DNA from: Bacteroidales bacterium
GTDB lineage: Bacteria; Bacteroidota; Bacteroidia; Bacteroidales; Paludibacteraceae
Length of the DNA: 5,688 bases
Direction: 5' to 3'
NCBI GenBank assembly: GCA_900771035.1
Contig: CAAGML010000050.1
Location: 1-5,688, forward strand
Positions 5,255 through 5,688 of this stretch are shown here, one piece after another (the first letter of the stretch is position 1; each line of letters starts with the position of its first letter). Under the pieces are notes generated by a model. The model saw nothing but the letters and a program-made list of their open reading frames with translations. It was not told the DNA's origin and did not search any database. A program made the position numbers and the translations under genes.

Positions 5255-5688
5255 TTCAGGATTTCATAGAATACCTGCGGTATGAGCGGAATTTCTCAGC
5301 TCATACCGCTTTTGCTTATATGGAAGACCTGAGTCAGTTGGCGGAGTGGCTGTCGGAGCAGGGGAAGTCGTTTGAGGAATTGTCGATGACGACGGACGAT
5401 GTGCGAGGTTGGATAATGTGGATGGTGGGAGAGATGGAGATGAAGGCAAGTTCGGTACACAGGAAGGTTTCGGCACTTAATTCCTTTTACCGTTGGCTGA
5501 TACTGAAGGGTTTGGTGGATGAGAGGACGGTAAATCCGACCGTCGGTGTGCCACTGCCGAAGAAGTCGAAAAACCTGCCTGTATATTTTCTTGAAAAAGA
5601 AATGGACAAATGCTTGGAAATGTTGGAAAATAGTCGTAACTTTGACGACGAAAGGAACCTGATGGTGATAGAGACGATATACCAGATG
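5251..5688 (+). CDS. xerC: Tyrosine recombinase, Xer type (5' part, cut by the window end)
   Basis: The first 146 residues of a gene that stays open to the end of the window. Residues 1-95 form the SAM-like core-binding domain of Xer/phage-integrase recombinases: ERNFSAHT (12-19), then SSVHRKVSALNSFYRWL (67-83) followed by a conserved NP (95-96). Residues about 104-113 (KKSKNLPVYF) are the usual linker into the catalytic domain. The catalytic Arg-His-Arg-Tyr residues lie beyond the window; the first Arg should come within a few codons of the end. The start ATG overlaps the rpsU stop (ATGA), which fixes the start and implies coupling. Xer proteins resolve chromosome dimers at dif in the cytoplasm. 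Its fixed place beside rpsU argues for a resident Xer rather than a mobile-element integrase; XerC versus XerD cannot be settled here. Confidence 0.9.
   Translation, partial: MIQDFIEYLRYERNFSAHTAFAYMEDLSQLAEWLSEQGKSFEELSMTTDDVRGWIMWMVGEMEMKASSVHRKVSALNSFYRWLILKGLVDERTVNPTVGVPLPKKSKNLPVYFLEKEMDKCLEMLENSRNFDDERNLMVIETIYQM

Overview
The window looks like chromosomal DNA from a member of the Bacteroidota, most likely the order Bacteroidales. Three promoter candidates carry the phylum's TAnnTTTG -7 box (TATCTTTG once, TAACTTTG twice), and start codons sit in A-rich contexts without Shine-Dalgarno (SD) sequences. The bS21 protein and the rpsU-tyrosine recombinase order also fit; from memory, this order precedes the hpf/tRNA/tuf/nusG region in Bacteroides relatives. 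All main genes are recognisable housekeeping genes. I see no insertion sequence, phage gene, CRISPR array, tRNA or rRNA.

Left part (1-3169, minus strand): a two-gene operon, read right to left. It encodes an exported S41 C-terminal processing peptidase and, 5 nt downstream, a THUMP-domain SAM-dependent RNA methyltransferase of the RlmL/YpsC type. The methyltransferase ends in an unusual charged tail with Phe every 7-8 residues, partly encoded by a 21-bp tandem repeat. Just beyond its stop codon lies an 11-bp tandem array. Read on the plus strand, each unit of this array can fold as a mini-hairpin with a UNCG tetraloop.

Centre (3170-4851): a divergent promoter region serves the peptidase operon leftwards and thiL (thiamine-monophosphate kinase) rightwards. 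thiL is followed by rpiB (ribose-5-phosphate isomerase B). The 105-nt thiL-rpiB gap holds an AT-rich inverted repeat but no clear promoter, so the two may be co-transcribed.

Right part (4852-5688): a 211-nt gap, then rpsU (bS21) and the start of a Xer-type tyrosine recombinase gene that overlaps rpsU by four bases (ATGA) and runs off the window. The gap is the most interesting stretch. It holds an isolated 11-nt perfect SD sequence with no start codon after it. It then has a strong promoter and a leader of roughly 110 nt. The leader contains a 6-bp stem-loop and an 11-codon Lys/Pro-rich upstream reading frame. That frame's stop overlaps the rpsU start, and it contains an A-AAA-AAG heptamer where a -1 slip would enter the rpsU frame. 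Bacteroidota bS21 is linked to anti-SD sequestration and rpsU autoregulation, so this leader is the best candidate here for an undescribed regulatory element.
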